Source of the DNA: Nonlabens xylanidelens
GTDB taxonomy: Bacteria > Bacteroidota > Bacteroidia > Flavobacteriales > Flavobacteriaceae
Assembly (NCBI RefSeq): GCF_002934445.1
Contig: NZ_PTJE01000001.1
Location: forward strand, 248,001 to 312,000
Length of the DNA: 64,000 nt
Reading direction: 5' to 3'
The translations under genes were made by a program, and so were the position numbers. Under the pieces are notes generated by a model, which was not told the DNA's origin, searched no databases, and saw only the letters and a program-made list of their open reading frames with translations. The number at the start of each line of letters is the position of its first letter. Positions within the stretch are counted from its first letter, which is position 1. Of the stretch, positions 25,292 through 33,983 are shown in pieces.

Positions 25292-26548
25292 ATGAAACAT
25301 AAAATTAAACTAAGGAGTTGGTTGTGGAAATGGCATTTTATTTCAGGAATCATAAGCCTTCCTTTTATTTTGTTACTTTCCATAACAGGAGTTATTTATC
25401 TTTTTAAAGCAGATTATGAAGCTCTTGAACAACAAAAAATTAAAAATGTAGAGGTTCTTACATCTAATCAAAGTAGTTTTCAAGAACAGTGGTCTGTGGC
25501 TAATGATTATGCCATTAAAAAACCAAATTCTATGGTTGTCCCACAAAAACCTGGTGACGCTACTGAATTTATATCTGGTAGATTTGGTGGAAAACGTAGT
25601 ATCTATGTAAACCCATACAAGAAGGTGATTACTGGAGAAATTGTTGCTAGTGAAGGCTTCATGTATAAGGTACGAAAATTACATGGAGAATTACTATTAG
25701 GTGACTTTGGGACAAAAATTGTAGAGCTTATTGCCAGTTGGATGGTAATACTTATCATTACTGGTCTATATGTATGGTGGCCGACTAGAGGCTGGAATGT
25801 TAAAGGCTTTTTTATTCCAAGATTTAAAAAAGGGAAAAGAATACTTTTTAGAGATATACATGCAATAAGTGGCTTTTGGATATCGGTTATGTTACTTCTA
25901 GTATTAGCAGGAGGTTTTCCCTGGACAGATGTTTTTGGAGAAAACTTTAAAAAGGTTCAAGAAATCACAAATACAGGTTATCCAGCAACATGGGATGGAA
26001 GAGGATTATCTTATGAAATAAAGGAAAGAGAAGAACCATTGCCTTTAGATAAAATTGTTGCCATAGCTAAAGAAATGGATCTAGAAGGAGTCGTGTTAAT
26101 TCATTTCCCAAAAGGAAAAAAAGGAACATATGCCATTTCTAATCGTTCTACAAATCTTGAACAACAACAAAAAATTCATCTTAACCAATATACTGGAGAA
26201 GAAGTAAAAGTACATCACTGGAGTGGCGTAGGTATATTGATGCGTGCTCGTATGTGGCTCATGGCGTTTCATCAAGGAGAATTTGGCCTTTGGAACTGGG
26301 TATTGATGTTAGGAACTGGTGTTATACTTTTTTTAATGAGTCTTTCAGCAATATTTTCTTATGCATTACGTAAACCAAAGAAGAATTGGGGAATCCCTGC
26401 TGTCCCTGAAAGTTTTAAAATTGATTATTTTATTATTGGTGTTATCGTATTACTAGGAATTGTATTTCCATTATTTGGTATCAGTGCTGTTTTAATCATA
26501 TTGAGTTATTACTTAAAATCAATATTTCAAAAAAAACCTCAAATTTAA
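25292..26548 (+). CDS. PepSY-domain membrane protein (reductase-like)
   Basis: From the ATG at 25292 (MKHKIKLRSWLWKWHFISG) the protein is 418 residues. It is a PepSY_TM family protein: N-terminal helix with the HFISG motif, a periplasmic PepSY-containing region (about 40-135), further helices (IASWMVILIITGLYVWWP; HAISGFWISVMLLLVLAGGFPW), a second PepSY segment, and C-terminal helices. Conserved membrane histidines suggest heme ligation. In other Bacteroidota such proteins next to TonB receptors act in iron reduction or siderophore processing. That role is inferred from position. A terminator-like hairpin precedes it. Confidence 0.87.
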   Translation: MKHKIKLRSWLWKWHFISGIISLPFILLLSITGVIYLFKADYEALEQQKIKNVEVLTSNQSSFQEQWSVANDYAIKKPNSMVVPQKPGDATEFISGRFGGKRSIYVNPYKKVITGEIVASEGFMYKVRKLHGELLLGDFGTKIVELIASWMVILIITGLYVWWPTRGWNVKGFFIPRFKKGKRILFRDIHAISGFWISVMLLLVLAGGFPWTDVFGENFKKVQEITNTGYPATWDGRGLSYEIKEREEPLPLDKIVAIAKEMDLEGVVLIHFPKGKKGTYAISNRSTNLEQQQKIHLNQYTGEEVKVHHWSGVGILMRARMWLMAFHQGEFGLWNWVLMLGTGVILFLMSLSAIFSYALRKPKKNWGIPAVPESFKIDYFIIGVIVLLGIVFPLFGISAVLIILSYYLKSIFQKKPQI

Positions 26549-26642
26549 TTTTCATATCACATCAAAATGTTTCACTTGGATCAAAATGTAAATTCAATCC
26601 ATTTTAAGCATTTATAAAATAACAGGTAACTGGTTTTAGTTG

Positions 26643-26658
26643 CGCTTTCGCAAAAGCG
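26643..26658. repeat. 16-bp palindrome, copy 7 (one mismatch)
   Basis: CGCTTTCGCAAAAGCG. The flanks TTTTAGTTG and TAACTAAAA extend the inverted symmetry to about 30 bases. Intergenic, between convergent genes. Confidence 0.85.
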
Positions 26659-26670
26659 TAACTAAAAAGA

Positions 26671-26710
26671 CGCATTATGAAAGAAACTTAAAAATTGCTT
26701 TCATAATGCG
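26671..26710 (-). terminator. Terminator between convergent genes
   Basis: 13-bp stem CGCATTATGAAAG / CTTTCATAATGCG around a 14-base loop. It lies 26 bases past the stop of the DegT aminotransferase on the minus strand. Confidence 0.75.
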
Positions 26711-26736
26711 CCTTTAATCTATTATCAGATCTAAAA

Positions 26737-27876
26737 TTATCTGTTTATAAACTCCTTAATATGGTCGGTAATAAACTTAATTTGTTCATCATCTAGCTCA
26801 GTATGCATAGGTAAGGATATACATTCTTTGACTAGTTGATTAGTCACCGTAAAGTTTTCTTCTTTATATCTATCGTCTACATAAGCTTTTTGTTTATGTA
26901 AAGGAATTGGATAATAGACTCCGCAAGGAATGTTATTTGCTTGTAAATGTTTTACCAGTCCATCGCGATCTACATCTTTAATAACTAGTGTATATTGATG
27001 GAAAACGTGGCAGTCACAGTTATCACAAACTATAGGTGTTATTATTTTTTCTTCTCCGGCAAATGCTGCTGTATATTTTCTCGCCGCATCTCTACGTGCA
27101 TTATTATAATCATTTAAAAATGGCAATTTTGCTCTTAAAACTACCGCTTGCATCGCGTCTAGTCTAGAGTTAACACCTACTACGTCGTGGTGATAACGCT
27201 CGTACATACCATGATTTACAACACCTCTTATGATATGAGCCAGCTCATCATCATTTGTAAAAATAGCACCACCATCTCCATAAGCACCTAAATTTTTAGA
27301 TGGAAAAAAAGATGTTGTACCTACATTACCTATGGTCCCAGTTTTAGATTTAGAACCGTCTGCGTGCATGTAATTAGAACCTATTCCTTGGGCATTATCC
27401 TCTATTACAAAAAGATCGTGCTCTTTTGCAATGGCCATGATCTCGTCCATATTTGCCGTCTGGCCGAATAAGTGAACCGGTACAATTGCTTTAGTTTTAG
27501 GCGTTATAGCTTTTCTTATCGCGTCTGTATCGATATTAAAGTTATAAGGATTTACGTCTACTAGAACCGGTGTTAGATTTAAAAGAGCAATTACTTCTAC
27601 GGTAGCTGCAAATGTAAAATCGGCAGTAATGACTTCGTCTCCAGGCTTTAAACCCAGTCCCATCATTGCGATTTGTAAAGCATCAGTACCATTTGCACAT
27701 GGTATTACATGTTTTACATCTAGATAGTCTTCTAGCTCTTTTTGAAAAGCATGAACTTCTGGTCCATTAATAAAAGCCGCCGACTCGATGACTTCTTTTA
27801 ACCCATTATTCACTCTATCTTTTATTCCTTCGTACTGACCTTGAAGGTCAACCATCTGTATTTTACGCATTTGCAA
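26737..27876 (-). CDS. DegT/DnrJ/EryC1/StrS-family sugar aminotransferase
   Basis: A 379-residue PLP enzyme that transaminates nucleotide-linked keto-sugars for surface polysaccharide. The N-terminal MVDLQGQYEGIKDRVN block and ANGTDALQIAM mark the family. K194 in FFPSKNLGAYGDGGAIF is the PLP lysine, and IEDNAQGIGS holds the cofactor-pairing aspartate. NVGTTSFFPSKNLG is typical of the WbpE/WlbC-like group. The start may be the ATG three codons downstream (MRKIQMVDLQ). It is divergent from the KDO transferase gene, suggesting a local surface-glycan theme. Exact sugar unknown. Confidence 0.9.
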   Translation of the reverse strand: MQMRKIQMVDLQGQYEGIKDRVNNGLKEVIESAAFINGPEVHAFQKELEDYLDVKHVIPCANGTDALQIAMMGLGLKPGDEVITADFTFAATVEVIALLNLTPVLVDVNPYNFNIDTDAIRKAITPKTKAIVPVHLFGQTANMDEIMAIAKEHDLFVIEDNAQGIGSNYMHADGSKSKTGTIGNVGTTSFFPSKNLGAYGDGGAIFTNDDELAHIIRGVVNHGMYERYHHDVVGVNSRLDAMQAVVLRAKLPFLNDYNNARRDAARKYTAAFAGEEKIITPIVCDNCDCHVFHQYTLVIKDVDRDGLVKHLQANNIPCGVYYPIPLHKQKAYVDDRYKEENFTVTNQLVKECISLPMHTELDDEQIKFITDHIKEFINR

Positions 27877-28090
27877 ATTTTATTAAGCCAGCGCGTTTAA
27901 CCACGCTAGTCCATGTAAAAATAAGCAATAATGAGAGGAATGCCTAAACCTAATTTCACGTTACTACACTAAGTGTTTTGATAGATAATGATTTGTATTA
28001 TCAAACACTGAGATTCTATTAAATCGAACTACTTTATTATAAACCATTACGTTTTAGCCTAGTAAATTTAACTAGTAACTGCTATTGTGC

Positions 28091-28098
28091 TACATTTG
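28091..28098 (+). promoter_or_regulatory. Candidate -7 promoter box TACATTTG
   Basis: TAnnTTTG box 15 bases before the TTG start of the KDO transferase gene. This supports the TTG as the start. Confidence 0.45.
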
Positions 28099-28113
28099 AA
28101 AAAAGACTGATTT

Positions 28114-29379
28114 TTGAAGACGTTGTATGATATTTTTTCCGCTTTCGCGAAAGCGTGCCTACCACTAGCCGGTGCCTTTAATAAAAAACTCCAATTAGGT
28201 GTTAAAGGACGTGCAAGAACATGGGATATTCTAGACCAGAAAGTAAAATCTTCTCTGCCTAAAATATGGGTACACTCAGCGAGCTTAGGAGAATTTGAAC
28301 AAGTGGTACCAGTACTCGAGAATATTAACCGTGATAAATTTCAAGTGATTCTTACTTTTTTCTCACCTAGCGGCTATGAGAATAAAAAGAACACACACTT
28401 CGCAGATGTTGTTTGTTATCTACCTATAGATGCGGTAAGCAATGTGAATAAATTTATGGCAACGGTAAATCCTACGGTTGCGATTATGGTTAAGTATGAA
28501 TTCTGGCCTAATTATTTAAATGCGCTTAAAAAAATAGACTGTACGACTATATTAGTTAGTGGCGTTTTTAGAGATAAAATGTCATTTAATAGCTGGTATG
28601 GAAAATGGATGACTAGATCTCTAGAGAGTTTTGATTATTTCTTTTTACAGAATAATTCTTCTCTTAAAAATCTAGAAAAGCTAGGTTTTACTAATGCAAG
28701 TGTAAGTGGTGATACCAGATTTGACCGTGCAAGCCAATTGATAGAGCGTGACAGTACAGTAAAACAACTACAAGAATTTGTAGGAGATAAAAAATGCATA
28801 GTTATAGGCAGTTCCTGGCCAGAAGATATTGAGATCATGAAAAACTGGCTCCATGAAAATGATAAAACTGGAGCTTATAAAGTCATTATAGCACCGCATG
28901 AAGTAGGAGTTTCTAACATAAATGAATTAGAAAAAACATTGAGTTATTATCCAGCCAAATGGAGCAGTCTACAAGGTTGTGTTATTCATGATTTGAAAAA
29001 TCCATCTACCCTAATCATTGACACTATAGGTCTTCTTACTAAGGCATACAGCTATGCAGACGTTGCTTATGTAGGTGGAGCCATGGGAACAAAGGGATTG
29101 CATAATATTCTAGAAGCAGCTACCTATGGTGTACCAGTAATTATAGGTAAGAATTATGAAAAATTTCCTGAAGCTGGTAAGCTAGAAGACCTAGGTGGTT
29201 TATTTTCTGTTGCTACTTCAACAGATTTTGAATCTATCGCAACCAAATTATTTGAAGACGATCATTTTAGAGATAAAACTGGAATGATTTGTGGACACTG
29301 GATCAATAGCAATACTGGCGCAACTCGCGAGATAGTCGCTTATTTAAAAAACATCAATGAAAAACTTATTCTGGATTAG
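28114..29379 (+). CDS. waaA: 3-deoxy-D-manno-octulosonic acid transferase
   Basis: A GT30-family enzyme of 421 residues that adds KDO to lipid A at the inner membrane. Recognisable blocks are KIWVHSASLGEFEQVVPVLE near residue 50, FFSPSGYE, MVKYEFWPNYL, SGDTRFDRA, IGSSWPEDI, YVGGAMGTKGLHNILEAATYGVPV and the final NTGATREI. No ATG is available: an in-frame stop lies at 28108-28110 and the start is TTG at 28114. Palindrome copy 8 is built into the N-terminal anchor region and reads SAFAKAC. The next gene overlaps by 23 bases. Confidence 0.9.
   Translation: MKTLYDIFSAFAKACLPLAGAFNKKLQLGVKGRARTWDILDQKVKSSLPKIWVHSASLGEFEQVVPVLENINRDKFQVILTFFSPSGYENKKNTHFADVVCYLPIDAVSNVNKFMATVNPTVAIMVKYEFWPNYLNALKKIDCTTILVSGVFRDKMSFNSWYGKWMTRSLESFDYFFLQNNSSLKNLEKLGFTNASVSGDTRFDRASQLIERDSTVKQLQEFVGDKKCIVIGSSWPEDIEIMKNWLHENDKTGAYKVIIAPHEVGVSNINELEKTLSYYPAKWSSLQGCVIHDLKNPSTLIIDTIGLLTKAYSYADVAYVGGAMGTKGLHNILEAATYGVPVIIGKNYEKFPEAGKLEDLGGLFSVATSTDFESIATKLFEDDHFRDKTGMICGHWINSNTGATREIVAYLKNINEKLILD
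28140..28155. repeat. 16-bp palindrome CGCTTTCGCGAAAGCG, copy 8
   Basis: Perfect copy 9 codons into waaA, translated A-F-A-K-A within the N-terminal hydrophobic anchor. Confidence 0.95.
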
Positions 29380-30334
29380 TCTCGTACTATTCAACTTAAA
29401 CCTAATACAAAGTCAGGACATCGTTATAAAAGATGGATCTACTCAAGAGGCGATTGCTTTTGCTACCATCAGCTTTGGTAATGGTAAAGGAACATTTGCC
29501 GACGATGAAGGTAGTTTTAGGTTTACCAAAGAATTATATAAAGATGTAGATTCTTTATTCTTTTCCAGCATCGGTTATGCAGACTTAGGCATAGCTGTAG
29601 CAAATTTAAAATCTGAAGTTTTTTTAACCCTAGAAGCAGACGAGCTGGAGACCGTAATTATAAGCGCAGCACTCACTGGCAAACATAAAGACCGCAAGCA
29701 GAAGGAAATAGGACATGATAATTATTTTGACTGCTGGTTACCTACGGTAGAAAGTGAAATAGCCGTAAAATTCGATCGATACGATGGTGAACCTACTCAA
29801 ATTACTCAGTTAAAATTACCAGTAGTTCTAGAAGAAAGTCAGCGCAGTAAGAAAGGGAAACTACGTAAATTTTCTACTATGTTTAGAGTTAGTTTTTATG
29901 ACGTGCAAGAAGATGGAAGTCCCTCGAGAAAATCTTTATATCCTTCAAAGACATTTGTGATCAATCAAACTACTGAAGAGACATACGAACTGGACATTAC
30001 AGAACTTAAAATAAACATTCCTAATAATGGGATTTTTGCTTCTATACAAGTTTTGGGTTACACAGATTCTCAAGGAAAATTGATCAAAGCAAAAAAATAT
30101 AGAGAGATTAAAACAAGATCTGGCTTTGAGAAAGTTTCTACTACTTACCGACCGCTTTTACCTTTTACAAAAAAAATAGAAGGTAAAAACACCTGGGTAC
30201 GACGCATCTTTTTTAATGATAAAACCTGGCAATTATTTGACCTGACTTATAATCCTAATAGTAAACTAGTTCGATCTGGTAATGACGACTATGGTATGGG
30301 TGCAGAGTTTAAGGTGTTTTATAGAGGTAAGTAA
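29357..30334 (+). CDS. Exported protein with CarboxypepD_reg-like domain
   Basis: A 325-residue protein with a signal peptide (MKNLFWISLVLFNLNLIQSQ). A carboxypeptidase-regulatory-like beta-sandwich follows (about 22-95: DIVIKDGSTQEAIAFATISFGNGKGTFADDEGSF). The remaining 220 residues are of unknown family with many short strands. Bacteroidota use such domains in outer-membrane and secreted proteins. It overlaps waaA by 23 bases, so it is probably cotranscribed. No receptor barrel follows, so it is not a TonB receptor. Confidence 0.75.
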   Translation: MKNLFWISLVLFNLNLIQSQDIVIKDGSTQEAIAFATISFGNGKGTFADDEGSFRFTKELYKDVDSLFFSSIGYADLGIAVANLKSEVFLTLEADELETVIISAALTGKHKDRKQKEIGHDNYFDCWLPTVESEIAVKFDRYDGEPTQITQLKLPVVLEESQRSKKGKLRKFSTMFRVSFYDVQEDGSPSRKSLYPSKTFVINQTTEETYELDITELKINIPNNGIFASIQVLGYTDSQGKLIKAKKYREIKTRSGFEKVSTTYRPLLPFTKKIEGKNTWVRRIFFNDKTWQLFDLTYNPNSKLVRSGNDDYGMGAEFKVFYRGK

Positions 30335-30350
30335 TGATACTACAAAAACA

Positions 30351-31490
30351 TTATTTATTATGACTTTCGTTCCAATCTAGTAAAGTTATTTTATTGTCCT
30401 TAATAACTAGTAAAGAAACTTCTCTCTCTAAACCTATTCCATAAAAATCCATACTTATCAGAGTATATTCCCCATATTTTCTTGTAATCGGATCATGCGT
30501 ATATTTATCATTATTAAATAATGGATGAACAACCTTTATATCATTCTCTATAAATTCAGCTAAAAAAGTCCTTTCATCTAAATGTGCTAAAAACAATTCT
30601 CTGTTATCAATATCAAATTTTGAAAACAACTGAATTCCAAATATATCTAACTGCTTTTCATAAGCAGTTGATTTAGCTTTATAACCTAGGCTACCATGAT
30701 CAATCTTAAGATCTTTTTGAGTAGCTTTATCAAGCATTGTTGGGTCAGATATAGTTTTGATTTCTGACATACCCATCATATGACCTAAATTAGCAACAAC
30801 ATGATATTGTTTATCCTTCTTTTCTATTGTGTGAGCACAATTTGATTTTGTAAAATAGGTTTCATTAGTTTTTCTATCATAAAAGTAAATAGTCCCTCCA
30901 AATTCTCCATTACATAATCGATAAACAATGAAATGCTCATCAGTGAACAAAATAGATTTATCCTTTACAGGTATTTTTACTCTTGATCTTTTCCATTTAT
31001 CACCTGACCATTTATAAACACCATTTGACAAAAAAGATTGTGGGATTCCATAAAGTTCATTATCAATAATCCAATGATATTTAATTTTTTTCTTGTTTAG
31101 ACTTTCCTCAAGGATATTATTTCTCTGGTATCCATCAAGATGATGACAAACAAATCTCCCATCATCAAATAAAGAAATTATATTACCGTCATAAATCACA
31201 GATGTTGATCTTGGAAAATTTATATATCGATCTTCCCAATCTTCGAAATCTTGTTTCACATTAGGGTTCAATATTACTAATGAATCAACTGTAATTTTAA
31301 TAGGATTTTTACTAATCGAAACGCTATGATCATTTAGTCGATATAGGAAACTTGAGTTTATACTATCCGTTACTTTTCTTCCCCAACCAAAACTATTATA
31401 CTTAAAATGATCAATAAGCTTATCAAACTCTTGAGCGTTTCCGTGAGAAATAATTAGAAGACTAAATAGTAAGAAGAGACATCTTTTCAT
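30351..31490 (-). CDS. Exported hypothetical protein
   Basis: A 379-residue protein beginning with a signal peptide (MKRCLFLLFSLLIISHGNAQ). The body has many short beta-strand-like stretches with alternating aromatic residues (VYKWSGDKWKRSRV, IYFYDRKTNETYF, YTLISMDFYG), suggesting a propeller-like or repeat beta fold. I do not recognise the family. No lipobox, transmembrane segment or catalytic motif is evident. Convergent with the CarboxypepD_reg-like gene and 41 bases downstream of the DUF2461 gene on the same strand. Confidence 0.65.
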   Translation of the reverse strand: MKRCLFLLFSLLIISHGNAQEFDKLIDHFKYNSFGWGRKVTDSINSSFLYRLNDHSVSISKNPIKITVDSLVILNPNVKQDFEDWEDRYINFPRSTSVIYDGNIISLFDDGRFVCHHLDGYQRNNILEESLNKKKIKYHWIIDNELYGIPQSFLSNGVYKWSGDKWKRSRVKIPVKDKSILFTDEHFIVYRLCNGEFGGTIYFYDRKTNETYFTKSNCAHTIEKKDKQYHVVANLGHMMGMSEIKTISDPTMLDKATQKDLKIDHGSLGYKAKSTAYEKQLDIFGIQLFSKFDIDNRELFLAHLDERTFLAEFIENDIKVVHPLFNNDKYTHDPITRKYGEYTLISMDFYGIGLEREVSLLVIKDNKITLLDWNESHNK

Positions 31491-31531
31491 TGATTAAAAA
31501 TACCGTTTATTTTAAAATCATACAAACATAA

Positions 31532-32194
31532 TCACACACTAACGGCCTCTGTAAAATAAGTTCTAAAAGGTTTCATCTCTTTATATAACTTGATATAAAG
31601 ATCTGCAAAATCTGGAGATAAGATCTGTTCTCTTGTTAATGGATATTCTACGGCAAAAGTCTTTTTGCGCAATAAATCAATATGCTCATGATCTTTAGGA
31701 AAACCCTTTGGTGCTGTTTTTAAAGAATCCCCATCGTCATATAAATCACCATAAATCTTTTTAAAAGAAGGCTTTTCAATAATTGCTATTAATTCTTCTC
31801 CGTTATAATCTATTGCTTCTCTGATAGATTTGAGCACTTTGACTTCTGGTTTATAAAAACCACCAGCTATAAAAGATTGCTCTAGTCCTACTTGTAGATA
31901 AAAATCGTTTTGTTTTTCATGATAAGAAAGGTCCAGTCCTGCTCCAAAATGATCTTTATAAATAGGTTTGTTAGGCTGAAACATCAAGTTATTATTGATG
32001 CGGTTGATAGATCTTTTTACATTAGTATCAGTATAATCTGGATCGATTTCTACTAGACGCTCTTGCATTTCTGTAAGCCAGTCTATAAACCATAAACGCA
32101 CCGTTTGGTATTCTTTGCGGTTCACTTCCATCCACTCTTTATTGTTATTGACTTGCAATCGTTCTAGAAAGTCATAAAGATGATCAAAACCCAT
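31532..32194 (-). CDS. DUF2461-family protein
   Basis: A 220-residue cytosolic protein that matches DUF2461 (TIGR02453) throughout. Signature stretches are FLERLQVNNNKEWMEVNRKEY, INNNLMFQPNKPIYKDHFGAGL, FYLQVGLEQSFIAGGFYKPE, APKGFPKDHEHIDLLRKKTFAVEYPL and the C-terminal YKEMKPFRTYF. The family is widespread in Bacteroidota and other bacteria without an established biochemical role. Palindrome copy 9 lies between this gene and the S24 repressor gene upstream on the same strand. Confidence 0.9.
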   Translation of the reverse strand: MGFDHLYDFLERLQVNNNKEWMEVNRKEYQTVRLWFIDWLTEMQERLVEIDPDYTDTNVKRSINRINNNLMFQPNKPIYKDHFGAGLDLSYHEKQNDFYLQVGLEQSFIAGGFYKPEVKVLKSIREAIDYNGEELIAIIEKPSFKKIYGDLYDDGDSLKTAPKGFPKDHEHIDLLRKKTFAVEYPLTREQILSPDFADLYIKLYKEMKPFRTYFTEAVSV

Positions 32195-32222
32195 ATCATG
32201 TCACTTAAATAATTAGAATATC

Positions 32223-32238
32223 CGCTTTCGCGAAAGCG
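32223..32238. repeat. 16-bp palindrome CGCTTTCGCGAAAGCG, copy 9
   Basis: Perfect copy between the DUF2461 gene and the XRE-S24 repressor gene. The outer bases extend it to CCGC...GCGG. Confidence 0.95.
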
Positions 32239-32252
32239 GAACAAACAACCTA

Positions 32253-33023
32253 TTACTTCCCTTTTTTAATGCTCTGTATTTCTTCACGCAAACTATCTAG
32301 GCCTTGTTTTAAGGAAATCATCGCCTCTTCTCCTTCATGCACATCTAGATCAAAGCTGAGCTTAGAATTCACTTCCCAAAGCTCTTTAATCTCTACTACT
32401 GGTTGCTCGATAACTGGATATTCCCTATTTAAAGAAATTAAATTTACCGCTTCTGGAGATTCTGATTTGCGTAGTTTCTTCACAAGAACGCTATCTGCTG
32501 TAATAATTACATGAATGCGATTATCATTTGCCATCCGCACACTTTCTACCGCTTTACCCATGACCCATTCATGAGGCTGTAAAACAGGTAACATACTATC
32601 CCCTTTTACTTGAAAGGCACGATAACTTCCTTCTCTATACTGTGGCAAGGGTATATTAAAGGCAGGCAAATCGTTATACCAGTCTGTATCTTGTACATTA
32701 CTGGCATATCCAGCACTTGCTTTTATAGGTACCATGATCATGTTTTCACGATCGTTAGTATCCATTGTAATAATTTTGGGTGCTGTACTCGTGCTAGTTT
32801 CTAGATACTTATTATAACTATTACCATATAACCACAAAGGATTTACATTAAACTGTCGTAAAAGCTCTGTTACTATCTTACCAGTAATTTTCTTTTTACC
32901 ACGTTCAATATCTGCTGTTGTACTACCTGCATCTAGCAAGTCTGCAAACTCACTTTGTGTCTTTCCTAGGTCTTCACGAACTTGTTTAAACCTTTTTGCT
33001 TCTGTTGAAATCTCTTGTGCCAT
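32253..33023 (-). CDS. LexA-like XRE-S24 self-cleaving repressor
   Basis: A 256-residue regulator. An N-terminal XRE helix-turn-helix covers about 10-65 (QVREDLGKTQSEFADLLDAG). A LexA/UmuD-type S24 domain lies in the C-terminal half: catalytic S143 in VKGDSMLPVL and K182 in SVLVKKL. An A104-G105 candidate cleavage site lies in IKASAGYAS, 39 residues before the serine, close to the LexA spacing. A charged tail follows. It is divergent from a translesion/repair gene set, and five short palindromes fill the shared promoter region. By analogy with LexA I infer a DNA-damage-relieved repressor of itself and that set. Confidence 0.9.
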   Translation of the reverse strand: MAQEISTEAKRFKQVREDLGKTQSEFADLLDAGSTTADIERGKKKITGKIVTELLRQFNVNPLWLYGNSYNKYLETSTSTAPKIITMDTNDRENMIMVPIKASAGYASNVQDTDWYNDLPAFNIPLPQYREGSYRAFQVKGDSMLPVLQPHEWVMGKAVESVRMANDNRIHVIITADSVLVKKLRKSESPEAVNLISLNREYPVIEQPVVEIKELWEVNSKLSFDLDVHEGEEAMISLKQGLDSLREEIQSIKKGK

Positions 33024-33027
33024 AGAA

Positions 33028-33035
33028 CAAATATA
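33028..33035 (-). promoter_or_regulatory. Candidate -7 box TATATTTG of the repressor gene
   Basis: TAnnTTTG on the minus strand, 4 bases before the ATG at 33023, so the transcript would be almost leaderless. Operator site 1 sits 10 bases upstream of it. Confidence 0.5.
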
Positions 33036-33044
33036 GGGTATTTA

Positions 33045-33140
33045 GGAATATTTCCAATTTTAACAGTGGAATTATTCCATAATATTGGAATTATTCCATA
33101 TATTTGAATCGTTAATAGGAATTATTCTAGGAATATTTCC
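33045..33140. promoter_or_regulatory. Operator array: five 11-bp palindromes
   Basis: GGAATATTTCC at 33045-33055, GGAATTATTCC at 33068-33078 and 33087-33097, GGAATTATTCT at 33118-33128 and GGAATATTTCC at 33130-33140. All share the GGAAT/ATTCC dyad. They surround candidate -7 boxes for both directions (33028-33035 minus, 33099-33106 plus). They are the obvious candidate operators for the adjacent XRE-S24 repressor. Confidence 0.8.
33099..33106 (+). promoter_or_regulatory. Candidate -7 box TATATTTG of the SRAP operon
   Basis: TAnnTTTG on the plus strand, 48 bases before the SRAP start, with operator sites both upstream and downstream of it. Confidence 0.5.
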
Positions 33141-33154
33141 AAAATACTACAATT

Positions 33155-33982
33155 ATGTGTGGAAGAGCAACGATAATTACACCAGCGGCAGATTTAGAAA
33201 AGCGTTTTAATGCTGCTTTTATAAAAGGTGCTGTACTTAATGAAAATGTGAACATAAGCGCAGGTAATAAAATACCTGTAATTACAAACGAGCAACCCAA
33301 CCACATACAGATGTTTACCTTAGGATATACTCCTAAATGGGCACATAAACAGACGTATATGATTAATGCGCGTAGTGAAGGTGATTTGAATCCAGAGAAT
33401 AATCCTCAGTATAAAGGAGCGATGGGTATTTTTAATAAGCCTATGTTTAAACATGCTGTAAAATCACAACGTTGTCTTGTTCTAGTAGATGCTTTTATAG
33501 AAGGACCAAAACAGGAGAAACTTAACAAACCTTATCTGGTTTACCCTAATCGCGACAGAGGCCCATTTGCTCTAGCAGGTATATATGATACATGGCAACA
33601 TCCATTAACAGGAGAATTGCACCATACAGTAGCTATATTAACAAGTGCTGCAAATAGAATTACACAAAGAATAGAACACCATAGAGCACCAGTTATATTA
33701 AGTAGAGAAGATGAAGAAAAATGGCTTAATCCAGATATGTCAGTTGCAGAGCTTTCTAGAATGATGGAGCCTTTTGATTCTAAAGGATTTAATGCTTATC
33801 CTATATCTTCAAAAATAAAAAGTCCTGATGCAAACGGACTTGAATTATTAAAACCTACAGGAGATAAACTTTTCAAAGATTACGATCGCTGTTTATATGA
33901 ACGTCTTAAATATGCCGAAGAAGATGATTATGTTATAAGAGAAGAACGTCTAGTAGAAGGAGACCAATTTGTTTTATTTTAA
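33155..33982 (+). CDS. SRAP-family (YedK/HMCES) abasic-site DNA-crosslink protein
   Basis: A 275-residue SOS-response-associated peptidase-like protein. The catalytic cysteine is residue 2 after the removed Met (MCGRATI). INARSE, ALAGIYDTWQHP and the active-site HHRAPVIL are all present. YedK/HMCES forms a thiazolidine crosslink with abasic sites in single-stranded DNA, shielding them from error-prone processing. It is the first gene rightward of the S24 repressor, in the operator-controlled position. The C terminus extends about 40 residues beyond the E. coli length. Confidence 0.94.
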   Translation: MCGRATIITPAADLEKRFNAAFIKGAVLNENVNISAGNKIPVITNEQPNHIQMFTLGYTPKWAHKQTYMINARSEGDLNPENNPQYKGAMGIFNKPMFKHAVKSQRCLVLVDAFIEGPKQEKLNKPYLVYPNRDRGPFALAGIYDTWQHPLTGELHHTVAILTSAANRITQRIEHHRAPVILSREDEEKWLNPDMSVAELSRMMEPFDSKGFNAYPISSKIKSPDANGLELLKPTGDKLFKDYDRCLYERLKYAEEDDYVIREERLVEGDQFVLF

Positions 33983-33983
33983 A

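Noticed and set aside
33045-33140. CRISPR-like array
   Set aside because: Units are 11 bases, palindromic and unevenly spaced with no cas genes; operators explain them better.
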